Assembly: GCA_017617395.1 (NCBI GenBank)
Contig: JAFZWG010000090.1
Span: forward strand, 1 to 37,779
Length of the DNA: 37,779 nucleotides
Direction of reading: 5' to 3'
Source of the DNA: Lachnospiraceae bacterium
GTDB taxonomy: Bacteria; Bacillota; Clostridia; Lachnospirales; Lachnospiraceae
Both the position numbers and the translations under genes were made by a program. Every line of letters starts with the position of its first letter. The first letter of the stretch is position 1. Of this stretch, positions 20,112-28,258 are shown in pieces. The notes beneath the pieces were generated by a model that made no database searches, was not told where the DNA came from, and worked only from the letters and a program-made list of their open reading frames with translations.

Positions 20112-22364
20112 ATGAAGGAAAGAACAAAGGGTATATTGATGTTGGTCGTGCTTGCCCTGGTGCTCGCGGGACTCGGTCTCTGGGGGTACTTCGGCTACAC
20201 GAACGATAACATTCCGGGTGCGCAGGATATTCACCTCGGACTCGATCTGGCAGGCGGCGTGAGCGTTACCTACCAGACGGTGAAGGAGGATCCGTCGAGC
20301 GCTGAGATGAGCGATATTCAGAGGAAGCTTGAGCTTCGTGCGACCGCTCTCAGCACGGAGTCCCACGTGTATATCGAGGGAAGCCGCCGTGTCAATGTCG
20401 ACATCCCCGGCGTCGATGACGCCGAGACGGTGTTCAACACGCTCGGTAATGCAGGTAACATTTATTTTATTTATACGGTTGACAAGGACGGCAACCAAAA
20501 CATCCGCGAGGATTCCACCGCGGAGTCCGGTTATCGCCTGGCTCGCTCCATGGAGGAGATCATCGCATCCGGCAGCGTTGTTGTTGACGGTAAGAATGTC
20601 GACGATGCGCAGGGAGTTGCCCGTCAGAACAGTTCGACCGGTGCGATCGAGTACATGGTTCAGCTGACGCTCGATGCCGAGGGCGGAAAGAAGTTCGCCG
20701 AGGGCACCGGCAAGTGCGCACAGTACGGCTACGGCACTCTGGAGCGCAAGATTGCGATCATTTACGACAACGAAGTGTACAGCGCTCCGAACGTAAACGA
20801 GAAGATTGAGAACGGTGAGGCGATCATCACCGGTTCCCGCACCATGGACGAGGCCAACAGCCTTGCAACGATCATCCGTATCGGTGCGCTGCCGTTGGAA
20901 CTCTCGGTGCTTCGCTCGAACGTGGTCGGCGCTACGCTCGGCAGCCGCGCCCTGAAGACCGGTCTTATGGCTGGTCTCATCGGTTTCATCCTGGTTTGCA
21001 TTTACATGATCATTTTCTATCGCCTGCCCGGTCTGTGCGCAAGCCTTAGCTTGATTGTCTATCTGGGAATCGTGCTCGGCCTTCTGCTTGTTTGCAACGT
21101 GACGCTGACGCTTCCCGGTATCGCCGGTGTCATATTGTCGGTCGGTATGGCGGTCGATGCGAACGTCATCATTTTCACACGAATCAAAGAAGAGATTGCG
21201 ACGGGCAAGACGGTTCGCTCGTCCATGAAGATCGGTTACCGCAAGGCGTTGTCCGCAATCGTGGACGGCAACGTAACCACGTTGATCGCGGCGATCGTTT
21301 TGTACTTCAAGGGCTCGGGTGTCATCAAGGGCTTCGCTACGACGCTCGGCATCGGTATCCTTGTTTCCATGTTCACGGCACTGGCAGTTACGAACTTCAT
21401 CATGCGTGCGTTCTACTATGTCGGTGTTGACAACATCAAGGCGTACGGCGTCGCAAAGAAGCCGAGAACGCTTCGCATCGTTCAGAACTGGAAGAAGTAT
21501 GTTTGCATTTCCGGCGCGATCATCGCACTCTGCATCACAATGCTGATCGTGAACCGCGCTTCGACGGGCAACGCATTGAACTACGGTCTTGACTTCGTCG
21601 GCGGTTCTTCGATTCAGGTAACGTTCGACAACACGGTTCCTTCGAACTCCGAGATGGAGACCTTCGTGAAGGACACCATCGGCGAGAAGGCTACGGTTTC
21701 GGCAGTAAAGGGCAGCAACGCACTCGTGCTCAAGACCATGTCGCTCTCGGAGGAGAGTATCACCAAGCTTAAGAAGGCTTTGAATACGAAGTACGGCGTT
21801 GCGGAGTCCGGCATCGAGACCGAGACCATCAGCGGTACCGTTTCGGGCGAGATGAAGACAAATGCAATCGTTGCGGTGATCATCGCTACGATCTGCATGC
21901 TTCTCTACATCTGGGTGCGTTTCAAGAATGTGGCATTTGCCTCGAGCTCGGTACTGGCACTCGTTCACGATATCCTCGTGGTATTGTGCCTCTACGCGGT
22001 TGTTCGTCTTACGGTTGACACGAACTTCATCGCCTGCATGCTGACCATCGTCGGTTACAGTATCAACGCGACCATCGTTATCTTCGACCGTCTGCGCGAG
22101 AATCTCGCGGAGATGAAGAACAAGGACAATCTCGCGGAAGTTGTCAACCGAAGCATCAGCGAGACGTTCACGAGAAGTATTCACACGTCGATCACGACAC
22201 TGCTTACGGTTGTGATGCTGATCATCCTCGGCGTCGAGTCGGTTCGCATCTTCGCGATTCCGATGGCCGTGGGTATCCTCTGCGGCGGTTACTCCTCCGT
22301 GTGCATCGCGGGTACGCTGTGGTACTTTATTAAGACCAGACGACTGAAGAGTGAGAAAGCTTAA
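20112..22364 (+). CDS. secDF: Protein translocase subunits SecD and SecF, fused
   Basis: 750 residues from the ATG at 20112, preceded by AAGGAAGG. The two halves are SecD (about 1-430) and SecF (about 455-750), each with one N-terminal helix, a periplasm-side domain and five further helices of the RND-like fold. Diagnostic segments are HLGLDLAGGVSVTYQT and SVGMAVDANVIIFTRIKEE in SecD, and YGLDFVGGSSIQVTF and VGYSINATIVIFDRLREN in SecF. SecDF pulls exported proteins on the outer side of the membrane using the proton or sodium gradient. Single-chain SecDF is common in Firmicutes. It has its own promoter and a terminator hairpin behind it, so recJ may depend on read-through or a separate promoter. 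Confidence 0.96.
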   Translation: MKERTKGILMLVVLALVLAGLGLWGYFGYTNDNIPGAQDIHLGLDLAGGVSVTYQTVKEDPSSAEMSDIQRKLELRATALSTESHVYIEGSRRVNVDIPGVDDAETVFNTLGNAGNIYFIYTVDKDGNQNIREDSTAESGYRLARSMEEIIASGSVVVDGKNVDDAQGVARQNSSTGAIEYMVQLTLDAEGGKKFAEGTGKCAQYGYGTLERKIAIIYDNEVYSAPNVNEKIENGEAIITGSRTMDEANSLATIIRIGALPLELSVLRSNVVGATLGSRALKTGLMAGLIGFILVCIYMIIFYRLPGLCASLSLIVYLGIVLGLLLVCNVTLTLPGIAGVILSVGMAVDANVIIFTRIKEEIATGKTVRSSMKIGYRKALSAIVDGNVTTLIAAIVLYFKGSGVIKGFATTLGIGILVSMFTALAVTNFIMRAFYYVGVDNIKAYGVAKKPRTLRIVQNWKKYVCISGAIIALCITMLIVNRASTGNALNYGLDFVGGSSIQVTFDNTVPSNSEMETFVKDTIGEKATVSAVKGSNALVLKTMSLSEESITKLKKALNTKYGVAESGIETETISGTVSGEMKTNAIVAVIIATICMLLYIWVRFKNVAFASSSVLALVHDILVVLCLYAVVRLTVDTNFIACMLTIVGYSINATIVIFDRLRENLAEMKNKDNLAEVVNRSISETFTRSIHTSITTLLTVVMLIILGVESVRIFAIPMAVGILCGGYSSVCIAGTLWYFIKTRRLKSEKA

Positions 22365-22394
22365 GAGATAACCCGAACACAAGGTTCGGATGTG

Positions 22395-22426
22395 GACTGC
22401 CGGACCGAAACGTCCGGCAGTCTTTT
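22395..22426 (+). terminator. Terminator after secDF
   Basis: An 11-bp perfect stem (GACTGCCGGAC / GTCCGGCAGTC) around a CGAAAC loop, followed by TTTT. The recJ ribosome binding site begins only about 10 bases later, so partial read-through into recJ is likely. Confidence 0.8.
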
Positions 22427-22444
22427 CAAAAACAGGAGTTGCGC

Positions 22445-24214
22445 ATGAAACGATATCGCGAGACATGGGTGGTCAAAAACCGCCCCGGAAACGTATCTGC
22501 GCTGATGCGGGAATTCGGCATCAGCGATGTTTGTGCGCGCATCCTTTGGAACCGCGGATACGAGACGAAGGAGGCTGTTGCGGACTTTCTGTGCGGAAGC
22601 ACCGGGACCGTGCGACTTCCGGAACTGCCGAACGAAGGCGCGTTTCTCGACGCCTGCGAAGAGGCGTTAAATGAGGGCGGCCGGTTCCGCGTGATCGGCG
22701 ACTACGACGTCGACGGCGTGACGGCAACGTATCTGATGGTTGCGGCGCTGCGGCTTCTCGGTGCCGAGGTTGACTACCGCATTCCCGACCGTGTTGCGGA
22801 CGGTTACGGCATCTCGGAGGAGATGGTTCGGACCGCGGCCGCGGACGGCATCCGCACGATCATCACCGTGGACAACGGAATCGCTGCCGTGGCGCAGATT
22901 GCCCTCGCAAAGCAGCTCGGCATCCGCGTGCTGGTGACGGACCACCACGAGCCGCAGGCGGAGCTTCCGTGCGCGGACGCGATCGTCGATCCGAAGCTTG
23001 CGGAGGGAAGCGAACGGCAGGAAAATCTTTGCGGTGCTGTTGTCGCGGGAATCCTTGCGGACCGGTTGCTTACAAACTCCGGTCGGGGCGGCTTTGCCGC
23101 AAGCATGATGGAAGTGATGGCGCTTGCGACCGTGTGCGACGTGATGCCGCTCACGGGATTTGCCAGAGATATCGTCCGCAGGGGACTGGCGAAGCCGAGG
23201 GACATGTGGAACCCAGGACTTCGGACGCTCGCGGAGGCGAACCGGCTTGATGTTGTGAGCCGGTGTTACCATTTCGGATTTGTCATCGGACCGTGTATCA
23301 ACGCCCTCGGACGGCTGGAGACGGCCGATTACGGTGTTGAGCTCCTGCTGGCAACGGACCCCGAGGCGATGCGCACATGCGCGTTCCGCATGGTCGAGGT
23401 CAACGAGACGCGCAAGGAGCAGACGAAGCGCTGCACGGAGCTTGCGATCGCCGAGGCGGAGCGCATGCTCAACGCTAATCCGGATACTTCGGTTTTGATC
23501 ATCTGCCTGCCCGAGTGCCACGAGAGCATCGCGGGAATCGTTGCGGGCAAGGTGCGGGAGCAGTTCTGCAGGCCCTCGTTTATCCTCACGGAGTCCGCGG
23601 GAAAACCCGGCGACTGGAAGGGCTCCGGCCGAAGCACCGAGACCTTCTCGATGTTCGAGGCCATGATGGATTGTAAGGACCTCTTCGTCAAATTCGGCGG
23701 CCATGCGATGGCGGCCGGCCTGACGATTCCGAAAGAGAATATCGATGCGTTTAGAAGCTCGATGGAGGAGTCGTTCCGCCGACAGGGCGCGACGACCGTA
23801 AACCGCGTGAAGATTGACCTGGTGATGCCTTTTAGGTATGTTACGGATGGGCTCGTGGAGGAACTCGCGGGGCTCGAGCCGTTCGGAACAGGCAACCCGA
23901 AGCCGGTGTTTGCGCAGAAAAATGTGGAGATCCGCTCCATGCGCTACATCGGAAAGACAGGGAATTTTCTGTCGATGAAACTTCGCGATGCGGAGGGCAC
24001 GGACATGTCGGCCGTGTACTTCGGAGATGCGAAGGAGTTCGCCGCAGAGCTTGCGAACGCGTACGGAAACGAGGCGGAGGAAGAGCTTTTGGCGGGGCGC
24101 CGAAGCTACCTGTTTGACATTTGTTATTACCCCGATAAGAACCAGTACAACGGAAGAGAGTATCTTCAGGTACAGATCGGAAATTATCATTTTCCGGAGA
24201 AGGATGCGCGATGA
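22445..24214 (+). CDS. recJ: Single-stranded-DNA-specific exonuclease RecJ
   Basis: 589 residues. The ATG at 22445 is chosen over a TTG six bases earlier because AGGAG sits 6 bases before the ATG. RecJ degrades single-stranded DNA 5' to 3' in recombination and mismatch repair. The DHH domain shows RVIGDYDVDGVTATYLM, TVDNGIAA and VTDHHEPQ with the metal-binding aspartates and histidines. The DHHA1 domain carries GKVREQF, GSGRS and GGHAMAAGL. The C-terminal OB-like domain has LEPFGTGNPKPVF and a beta-rich remainder. Length and domain set are those of full RecJ. The stop overlaps the thiN start by four bases, so the two are co-translated. Confidence 0.96.
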   Translation: MKRYRETWVVKNRPGNVSALMREFGISDVCARILWNRGYETKEAVADFLCGSTGTVRLPELPNEGAFLDACEEALNEGGRFRVIGDYDVDGVTATYLMVAALRLLGAEVDYRIPDRVADGYGISEEMVRTAAADGIRTIITVDNGIAAVAQIALAKQLGIRVLVTDHHEPQAELPCADAIVDPKLAEGSERQENLCGAVVAGILADRLLTNSGRGGFAASMMEVMALATVCDVMPLTGFARDIVRRGLAKPRDMWNPGLRTLAEANRLDVVSRCYHFGFVIGPCINALGRLETADYGVELLLATDPEAMRTCAFRMVEVNETRKEQTKRCTELAIAEAERMLNANPDTSVLIICLPECHESIAGIVAGKVREQFCRPSFILTESAGKPGDWKGSGRSTETFSMFEAMMDCKDLFVKFGGHAMAAGLTIPKENIDAFRSSMEESFRRQGATTVNRVKIDLVMPFRYVTDGLVEELAGLEPFGTGNPKPVFAQKNVEIRSMRYIGKTGNFLSMKLRDAEGTDMSAVYFGDAKEFAAELANAYGNEAEEELLAGRRSYLFDICYYPDKNQYNGREYLQVQIGNYHFPEKDAR

Positions 24215-24909
24215 AACAAGCCACGCAAAACAGAGTCTGCCACATCTTCGGAGCCGGCGAGCGCGTGTGTACCGATGATTTGGCGCGGCCCGCGGGAGAA
24301 GACTTGCTTATCGCTGCGGACGGCGGCTTCGAGTGGGTTTCGGAGCTTGCGTCGGCGGACGAAGCGTTCCGCGCGGATATCTTCGTAGGAGACTTTGATT
24401 CGGCAACGGAGAGCGCCGCGGAAATCCGCGTAAAATGCGCCGCAACCGGCACAGAGGTAGTGGAACTCCCCGTAGTCAAGGACGACACCGATACGGGCGT
24501 GTGCGTGCGCGAGGGAATGCTTCGCGGGTGCCGGACGTTTTATATCTACGGCGGAACCGGCGGACGGTGGGATCATACGATCGCGAACCTGCAGCTTTTG
24601 ACGCACATTGCAAGGGAAGGCGGACGCGGATTTTTGATCGGTGCGGATCTGTGCGCTACGACCGTGAACGCAGGGGAGAAGATTGCGATTAAAGGAAAGC
24701 CCGGCGGTCATTTGAGTGTATTTTCCGCGGGCGGAGAAGTGACCGGCGTGACGATCACGGGAGCGAAGTACGAGACCGAGCGGGTGACGCTTACGGACGA
24801 TTACGCGCTCGGGGTAAGCAATTCCTTCACAGCGCCTGCGACGACGATCGCATGCGAAAAAGGAACCCTCCTTGTGGTGGGAGAGTTCCTTCCGAAAGAC
24901 GTTGATTAA
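24211..24909 (+). CDS. thiN: Thiamine pyrophosphokinase
   Basis: 232 residues. The enzyme transfers pyrophosphate from ATP to thiamine to make TPP. Seen motifs: AADGGFEW near 35-42, the metal-binding FVGDFDS, the KDDTDTG catalytic segment, and GGTGGRWDHTIANLQLL. The C-terminal half is the beta-sandwich that binds thiamine. The start overlaps the recJ stop (ATGA). It converges on thiT, which brings in thiamine, with six bases between the stop codons; together they form a thiamine salvage pair although they are on opposite strands. Only thiT shows a TPP riboswitch; thiN is tied to recJ transcription. The 3' end of the coding region contains a hairpin that reads as the terminator of thiT. Confidence 0.95.
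   Translation: MKQATQNRVCHIFGAGERVCTDDLARPAGEDLLIAADGGFEWVSELASADEAFRADIFVGDFDSATESAAEIRVKCAATGTEVVELPVVKDDTDTGVCVREGMLRGCRTFYIYGGTGGRWDHTIANLQLLTHIAREGGRGFLIGADLCATTVNAGEKIAIKGKPGGHLSVFSAGGEVTGVTITGAKYETERVTLTDDYALGVSNSFTAPATTIACEKGTLLVVGEFLPKDVD
24857..24889 (-). terminator. Terminator of thiT, inside the thiN coding end
   Basis: Read on the minus strand: GGAAC, one mismatch, CTCC, an 8-base loop, GGAG and GTTCC, then TTTTT. The T-run lies on the thiT side only, so it ends thiT and not thiN transcription. Confidence 0.65.
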
Positions 24910-24915
24910 TTTGAA

Positions 24916-25629
24916 TTACTCGGTCTTGCCGCCTCTGCGGTTCTGGGTTGCCTCGTAGGCAATCATGCGAATCGCCTTTCTTACCGGCGGAAGCAGGAGC
25001 ACCACGATCGTGAGCGCCATCTCGACACCGATGTAGAGGTAGTTGTACGCGAGTGGATACAGGAATGCAAGGTTCTTCGGGAAGCTCTCGGGCATGTAGT
25101 CCATCCAGAAGAGATAGCCGGCGAGCGATGCGAAGACGCCGCGCGCGATGCAGGCGACGATATAACCGATCAGCAGACCGTGCTTCTTCTTATACCAGAA
25201 GCCAGCGATACCGAGTGCGGTGAACGCGAAGATGTAGTCGAGAAGCACCTGCGGGATCGAGAGTACGTACGAACCGCCGGACTGCAGGAACTGCAGAATG
25301 CTGTAGGCAAATGCCGCAGTCAATCCGGTGACGGGGCCGTACAGATAGCCGATGAAGCAGACGAAGAACATGCTGAACAGCGTGATGGAACCGCCGAGCG
25401 GCAGCTCGAACAGCTTGAAGAACGAAGTGACAAACGCGAGCGCGAGCGAGATCGCGGATACCGTGAGACGCACCGTGCGCATGTCATTTTCCTTGTCCTC
25501 GCGTGTCATGATCGACGCTGCGATGACAATCAGCAGAAGGATGATGATCGAGAAGATCACGTAGCCGCTCTGCTGCAGTACGAACGCGCCGTCCTGCTCT
25601 TTGAAGATTGACAATAAGAACGGAAACAT
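24916..25629 (-). CDS. thiT: Thiamine transporter ThiT, ECF S-component
   Basis: 237 residues. ThiT binds thiamine in the membrane and works with the shared ECF energizing module (not in this window). After an N-terminal extra helix (about 20-42) come six hydrophobic segments, with the S-component signature LPLGGSITLFSMFFV and the aromatic-rich stretch LFWMDYMPESF expected in the thiamine pocket; the C-terminal YNYLYIGVEM is also typical. The extension makes it longer than B. subtilis ThiT (about 190 residues). An internal Met near residue 50 is an alternative start, but GGGAGG lies 7 bases before the first ATG. The TPP riboswitch upstream confirms the substrate. Confidence 0.95.
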   Translation of the reverse strand: MFPFLLSIFKEQDGAFVLQQSGYVIFSIIILLLIVIAASIMTREDKENDMRTVRLTVSAISLALAFVTSFFKLFELPLGGSITLFSMFFVCFIGYLYGPVTGLTAAFAYSILQFLQSGGSYVLSIPQVLLDYIFAFTALGIAGFWYKKKHGLLIGYIVACIARGVFASLAGYLFWMDYMPESFPKNLAFLYPLAYNYLYIGVEMALTIVVLLLPPVRKAIRMIAYEATQNRRGGKTE

Positions 25630-25636
25630 AAAAAAA

Positions 25637-25661
25637 CCTCCCAGTGTTTATTACCGGAGGG
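25637..25661 (-). promoter_or_regulatory. Expression platform of the TPP riboswitch: hairpin that includes the thiT ribosome binding site
   Basis: Minus strand: CCCTCC (25656-25661) pairs with GGGAGG (25637-25642), followed by seven T and then the ATG of thiT. The same hairpin can mask the ribosome binding site and act as a terminator stem with a T-run. Confidence 0.6.
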
Positions 25662-25697
25662 CTTTGGCTTTCGCGCATCCGCGCGGCTTGATGAAGT

Positions 25698-25782
25698 TTC
25701 GCTTCCTTACGCCGGTATTATCCGGATCAAGTATTGAGGGATCGAACCTTTTTGGTCCATCTCAGCAAAGCACCCCTAGCGT
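25698..25782 (-). ncRNA. TPP riboswitch (THI element)
   Basis: On the minus strand the conserved blocks appear in order: CTAGGGGTGC, CTGAGAT, a variable hairpin, CCCT, ACTTGATCCGGATAATACC and GGCGTAAGGAAGC. These are the pyrimidine- and pyrophosphate-binding elements of the TPP aptamer. It lies between its promoter and thiT, and by established behaviour turns thiT off when TPP is abundant. Confidence 0.95.
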
Positions 25783-25793
25783 TTTACGAGGCT

Positions 25794-25822
25794 ACTATAC
25801 GTGAACGGGGCGGGTTTGTCAA
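25794..25822 (-). promoter_or_regulatory. Promoter of the TPP riboswitch-thiT transcript
   Basis: Minus strand: TTGACA (25817-25822), 17 bases, TATAGT (25794-25799). The aptamer begins about 12 bases after the -10 box, as expected for a riboswitch leader. Confidence 0.85.
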
Positions 25823-25846
25823 CCCCGAAGTTTGTAAGTTGACAAA
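25815..25846. promoter_or_regulatory. 9-bp inverted repeat made of two outward TTGACAAA boxes (thiT / pyrC)
   Basis: TTTGTCAAC (25815-25823) and GTTGACAAA (25838-25846) are perfect complements separated by 14 bases. The left arm contains the -35 box of thiT. The right arm has a TTGACA facing pyrC, but its -10 would fall at about 25862, in the ribosome binding site, and looks poor, so the pyrC promoter remains uncertain. Confidence 0.45.
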
Positions 25847-25876
25847 AGTCGAAAAATGTATCTAAAGGAGGACTCT

Positions 25877-27136
25877 ATGATACTTCGTAACGGACATGTG
25901 GTTGACCCCGCAAACGGGATCGACGGCAAATGCGATATTCGCTTCGAAAACGGTGTGATCACCGAGGTTGCACCCGTGATTCATGCGGACGGCTCGGACG
26001 AGCTCGACTGCCGCGGAGCCTATGTCATCCCGGGCCTTGTGGATCTGCACGTACATCTGCGCGATCCCGGCCAGACCGCGAAGGAGACGCTTGCGACCGG
26101 TACGGCGGCTGCTGCTGCCGGCGGCTATACGGCGGTTGCGCCGATGCCGAATACATCTCCCTCGACGGACTCGGCGGAGAAGATTACGGCACTTCTGGCT
26201 CGAGCCAAGGATGAGTGCAGAGTGAAGCTTCTTCCGATCACGGCGGTGACGCTCGGGCAGGAGGGAACGACGATGGCGGACCTCGCCGCGGCGAAGGCTG
26301 CGGGCGCGGTTGCGATGTCGGAGGATGGCAAATCCGTTATGGACATCACCGTTTACCGCGAGGCGCTTCGCACGGCCGCGAAGCTCGGGCTTCCGATGCT
26401 TGCGCACTGCGAGGACAAAAACCTTGTGGCCGGCGGCGTGATCAACGAGGGTGTCGCTTCGAAGAAGCTTGGCCTTCCCGGTATCACGAACGCCGTTGAG
26501 GACGTGATCGCTGCGAGAGATCTGATCCTCGCGGGAGAGACCGGCTGCCATGTGCATCTGTGCCATGTGTCGACCGCATTTTCCGCGGAGCTTTTGAAGA
26601 TAGCGAAGGAGGCCGGTTATCCGGTGTCCGGAGAGGTGTGCCCGCATCATTTTGCGATGTGCGACGACGAGATTCCGGAGGACGATGCGAACTACAAGAT
26701 GAACCCGCCGCTTCGGAGCCGCGCGGATATGCAGGCGCTCTGCGAGGCGCTTCGGGACGGCGTGATCGACTGCATCTCGACGGACCACGCACCACACACG
26801 GCGGAGGAGAAGAGCCGCGGCTTTTTGAAGGCGCCGTTCGGTATCGTCGGGTCGGAGACGGCATTTGCGCTCGCGTACACAACGCTCGTCAAGGGCGGTT
26901 ATCTCGACATGCCCGCGCTTGTTCGGCTGATGAGCACGAACCCTTCGAAGATCGTCGGACACACGGGCGGAACGCTCTCGGTCGGCGCTCCCGCGAACAT
27001 CGCGGTTGTCACCGGCGAGGAGACGCGGATCGACGCGTCGGAGTTCCAGAGCAAGGGTAAGAACACACCGTTTGACGGCAGAAGAGTGTACGGCAAGGTT
27101 TTAGCAACGTATGTTGACGGGCGACGTGTTTACTGA
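25877..27136 (+). CDS. pyrC: Dihydroorotase
   Basis: 419 residues, class I dihydroorotase of pyrimidine biosynthesis (carbamoyl-aspartate to dihydroorotate). The ATG at 25877 follows AAAGGAGG; an ATG seven codons upstream overlaps that site and is rejected. Metal ligands and signature: VDLHVHLRDPG (the HxH pair), GYTAVAPMPNTSP, AMSEDGKSV, LAHCEDK, HLCHVST, EVCPHHF and STDHAPH. Class I is indicated by the length above 400 residues and the DLHVHLRDPG form. It is followed after 47 bases by pyrF on the same strand, so the two are a small pyr operon; no PyrR-binding leader was identified. Confidence 0.96.
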   Translation: MILRNGHVVDPANGIDGKCDIRFENGVITEVAPVIHADGSDELDCRGAYVIPGLVDLHVHLRDPGQTAKETLATGTAAAAAGGYTAVAPMPNTSPSTDSAEKITALLARAKDECRVKLLPITAVTLGQEGTTMADLAAAKAAGAVAMSEDGKSVMDITVYREALRTAAKLGLPMLAHCEDKNLVAGGVINEGVASKKLGLPGITNAVEDVIAARDLILAGETGCHVHLCHVSTAFSAELLKIAKEAGYPVSGEVCPHHFAMCDDEIPEDDANYKMNPPLRSRADMQALCEALRDGVIDCISTDHAPHTAEEKSRGFLKAPFGIVGSETAFALAYTTLVKGGYLDMPALVRLMSTNPSKIVGHTGGTLSVGAPANIAVVTGEETRIDASEFQSKGKNTPFDGRRVYGKVLATYVDGRRVY

Positions 27137-27183
27137 TATAAATCAAGTCGGAAAATGATAACAAAAACACAGGAGATACAACT

Positions 27184-28113
27184 ATGATTCAAAAACTGAT
27201 CAACAAGATTCAAGCAACGAACGCACCGATCGTGGTCGGACTCGACCCGATGCTTTCGTACATTCCGGAGCACATTACGAAGGCCGCGTACGAGCAGTAC
27301 GGCGAGACGTTCGAGGGTGCTGCGGAGGCCGTATGGCAGTACAATAAGGCGATCGTCGATGCGACGTACGATCTGATCCCGTGCGTGAAGCCGCAGATCG
27401 CGATGTACGAGCAGTTCGGCGTTCCGGGTTTGATCGCTTTTAAGAAGACGGTGGACTACTGCCACGAGAAAGGCCTGCTGGTCATCGGCGACGTAAAGCG
27501 CGGCGATATCGGCTCGACGTCGGCGGCGTACGCGGTTGCGCACCTCGGAAAGACGGCGGTCGGAAGTAAGAGCTATGCGGCGTTTGACGAGGATTTTTCG
27601 ACGGTCAATCCGTATCTCGGCTCGGACGGCGTGAAGCCGTTTCTGGAAGTTTGCAACAGTGATGACAAGGGCATTTTCCTTCTGGTTAAGACGTCGAATC
27701 CTTCGAGCGGGGAGTTCCAGGACCGCCTGATCGACGGAAGACCTCTGTACGAGTGGGTCGGCGAGAAGGTTGCCGAGTGGGGCGCGATGAGCATGGACGG
27801 CTCGTACAGCAATGTCGGCTGCGTGGTCGGTGCGACGTACCCGGAGATGGGACGCATCCTTCGCAAGGTGATGCCCGCAGCGTACATCCTTGTGCCCGGC
27901 TACGGCGCACAGGGCGGCACGGCGGAGGGCCTGAAGCCGTACTTTAACGCGGACGGCCTCGGCGCGATCGTGAATTCCTCCCGCGGAATCATCGCCGCGT
28001 ACAAGCAGGCGAAATACGCCGATCGATTCAGCCCGGAGAATTTCGCGGATGCCTCGAGAGCGGCGGTCATCGACATGCGTGAGGACATCAACGGCGCGGT
28101 TTTCGGAAAGTAA
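27184..28113 (+). CDS. pyrF: Orotidine 5'-phosphate decarboxylase (long type)
   Basis: 309 residues; AGGAG lies before the ATG. It converts OMP to UMP, the last step of the pathway. The active-site DVKRGDIGSTS (Asp-x-Lys-x-x-Asp) is clear, with GLDPML near the N-terminus, CVKPQIAMYE, LLVKTSNPSSGEFQ, CVVGATYPEMG and the phosphate-binding VPGYGAQGG and NSSRGI. The length and the extra segments assign it to the longer PyrF subfamily (type 2), not to the 230-residue form. It is downstream of pyrC in the same transcript. A short CG-rich hairpin follows the stop but has no T-run, so no convincing terminator is seen before the leuS promoter. Confidence 0.96.
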   Translation: MIQKLINKIQATNAPIVVGLDPMLSYIPEHITKAAYEQYGETFEGAAEAVWQYNKAIVDATYDLIPCVKPQIAMYEQFGVPGLIAFKKTVDYCHEKGLLVIGDVKRGDIGSTSAAYAVAHLGKTAVGSKSYAAFDEDFSTVNPYLGSDGVKPFLEVCNSDDKGIFLLVKTSNPSSGEFQDRLIDGRPLYEWVGEKVAEWGAMSMDGSYSNVGCVVGATYPEMGRILRKVMPAAYILVPGYGAQGGTAEGLKPYFNADGLGAIVNSSRGIIAAYKQAKYADRFSPENFADASRAAVIDMREDINGAVFGK

Positions 28114-28155
28114 CGCGAAACCGCGTAGATTCGGGCATTTTGCGAAGAATTGCGG

Positions 28156-28184
28156 TTGACATTTGCCGAACTCGGTGATACATT
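28156..28184 (+). promoter_or_regulatory. Promoter of leuS
   Basis: TTGACA (28156-28161), 17 bases, TACATT (28179-28184). The leader to the start codon is only about 70 bases, with a CGCCGC/GCGGCG hairpin before the ribosome binding site; it is too short for a T-box, which many Firmicutes leuS genes carry. Confidence 0.75.
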
Positions 28185-28258
28185 ATGTCGTATATTTATC
28201 TTGGAAACACGTACAGCGACGCCGCACGGCCACCGCGCGGCGATAAAGGAGCAACGTT

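Noticed and set aside
20025-22466. 813-codon open frame on the minus strand opposite secDF
   Set aside because: It is a shadow frame of secDF caused by codon bias; the product is Arg/His/Asp-rich without any domain, and no ribosome binding site or promoter fits.
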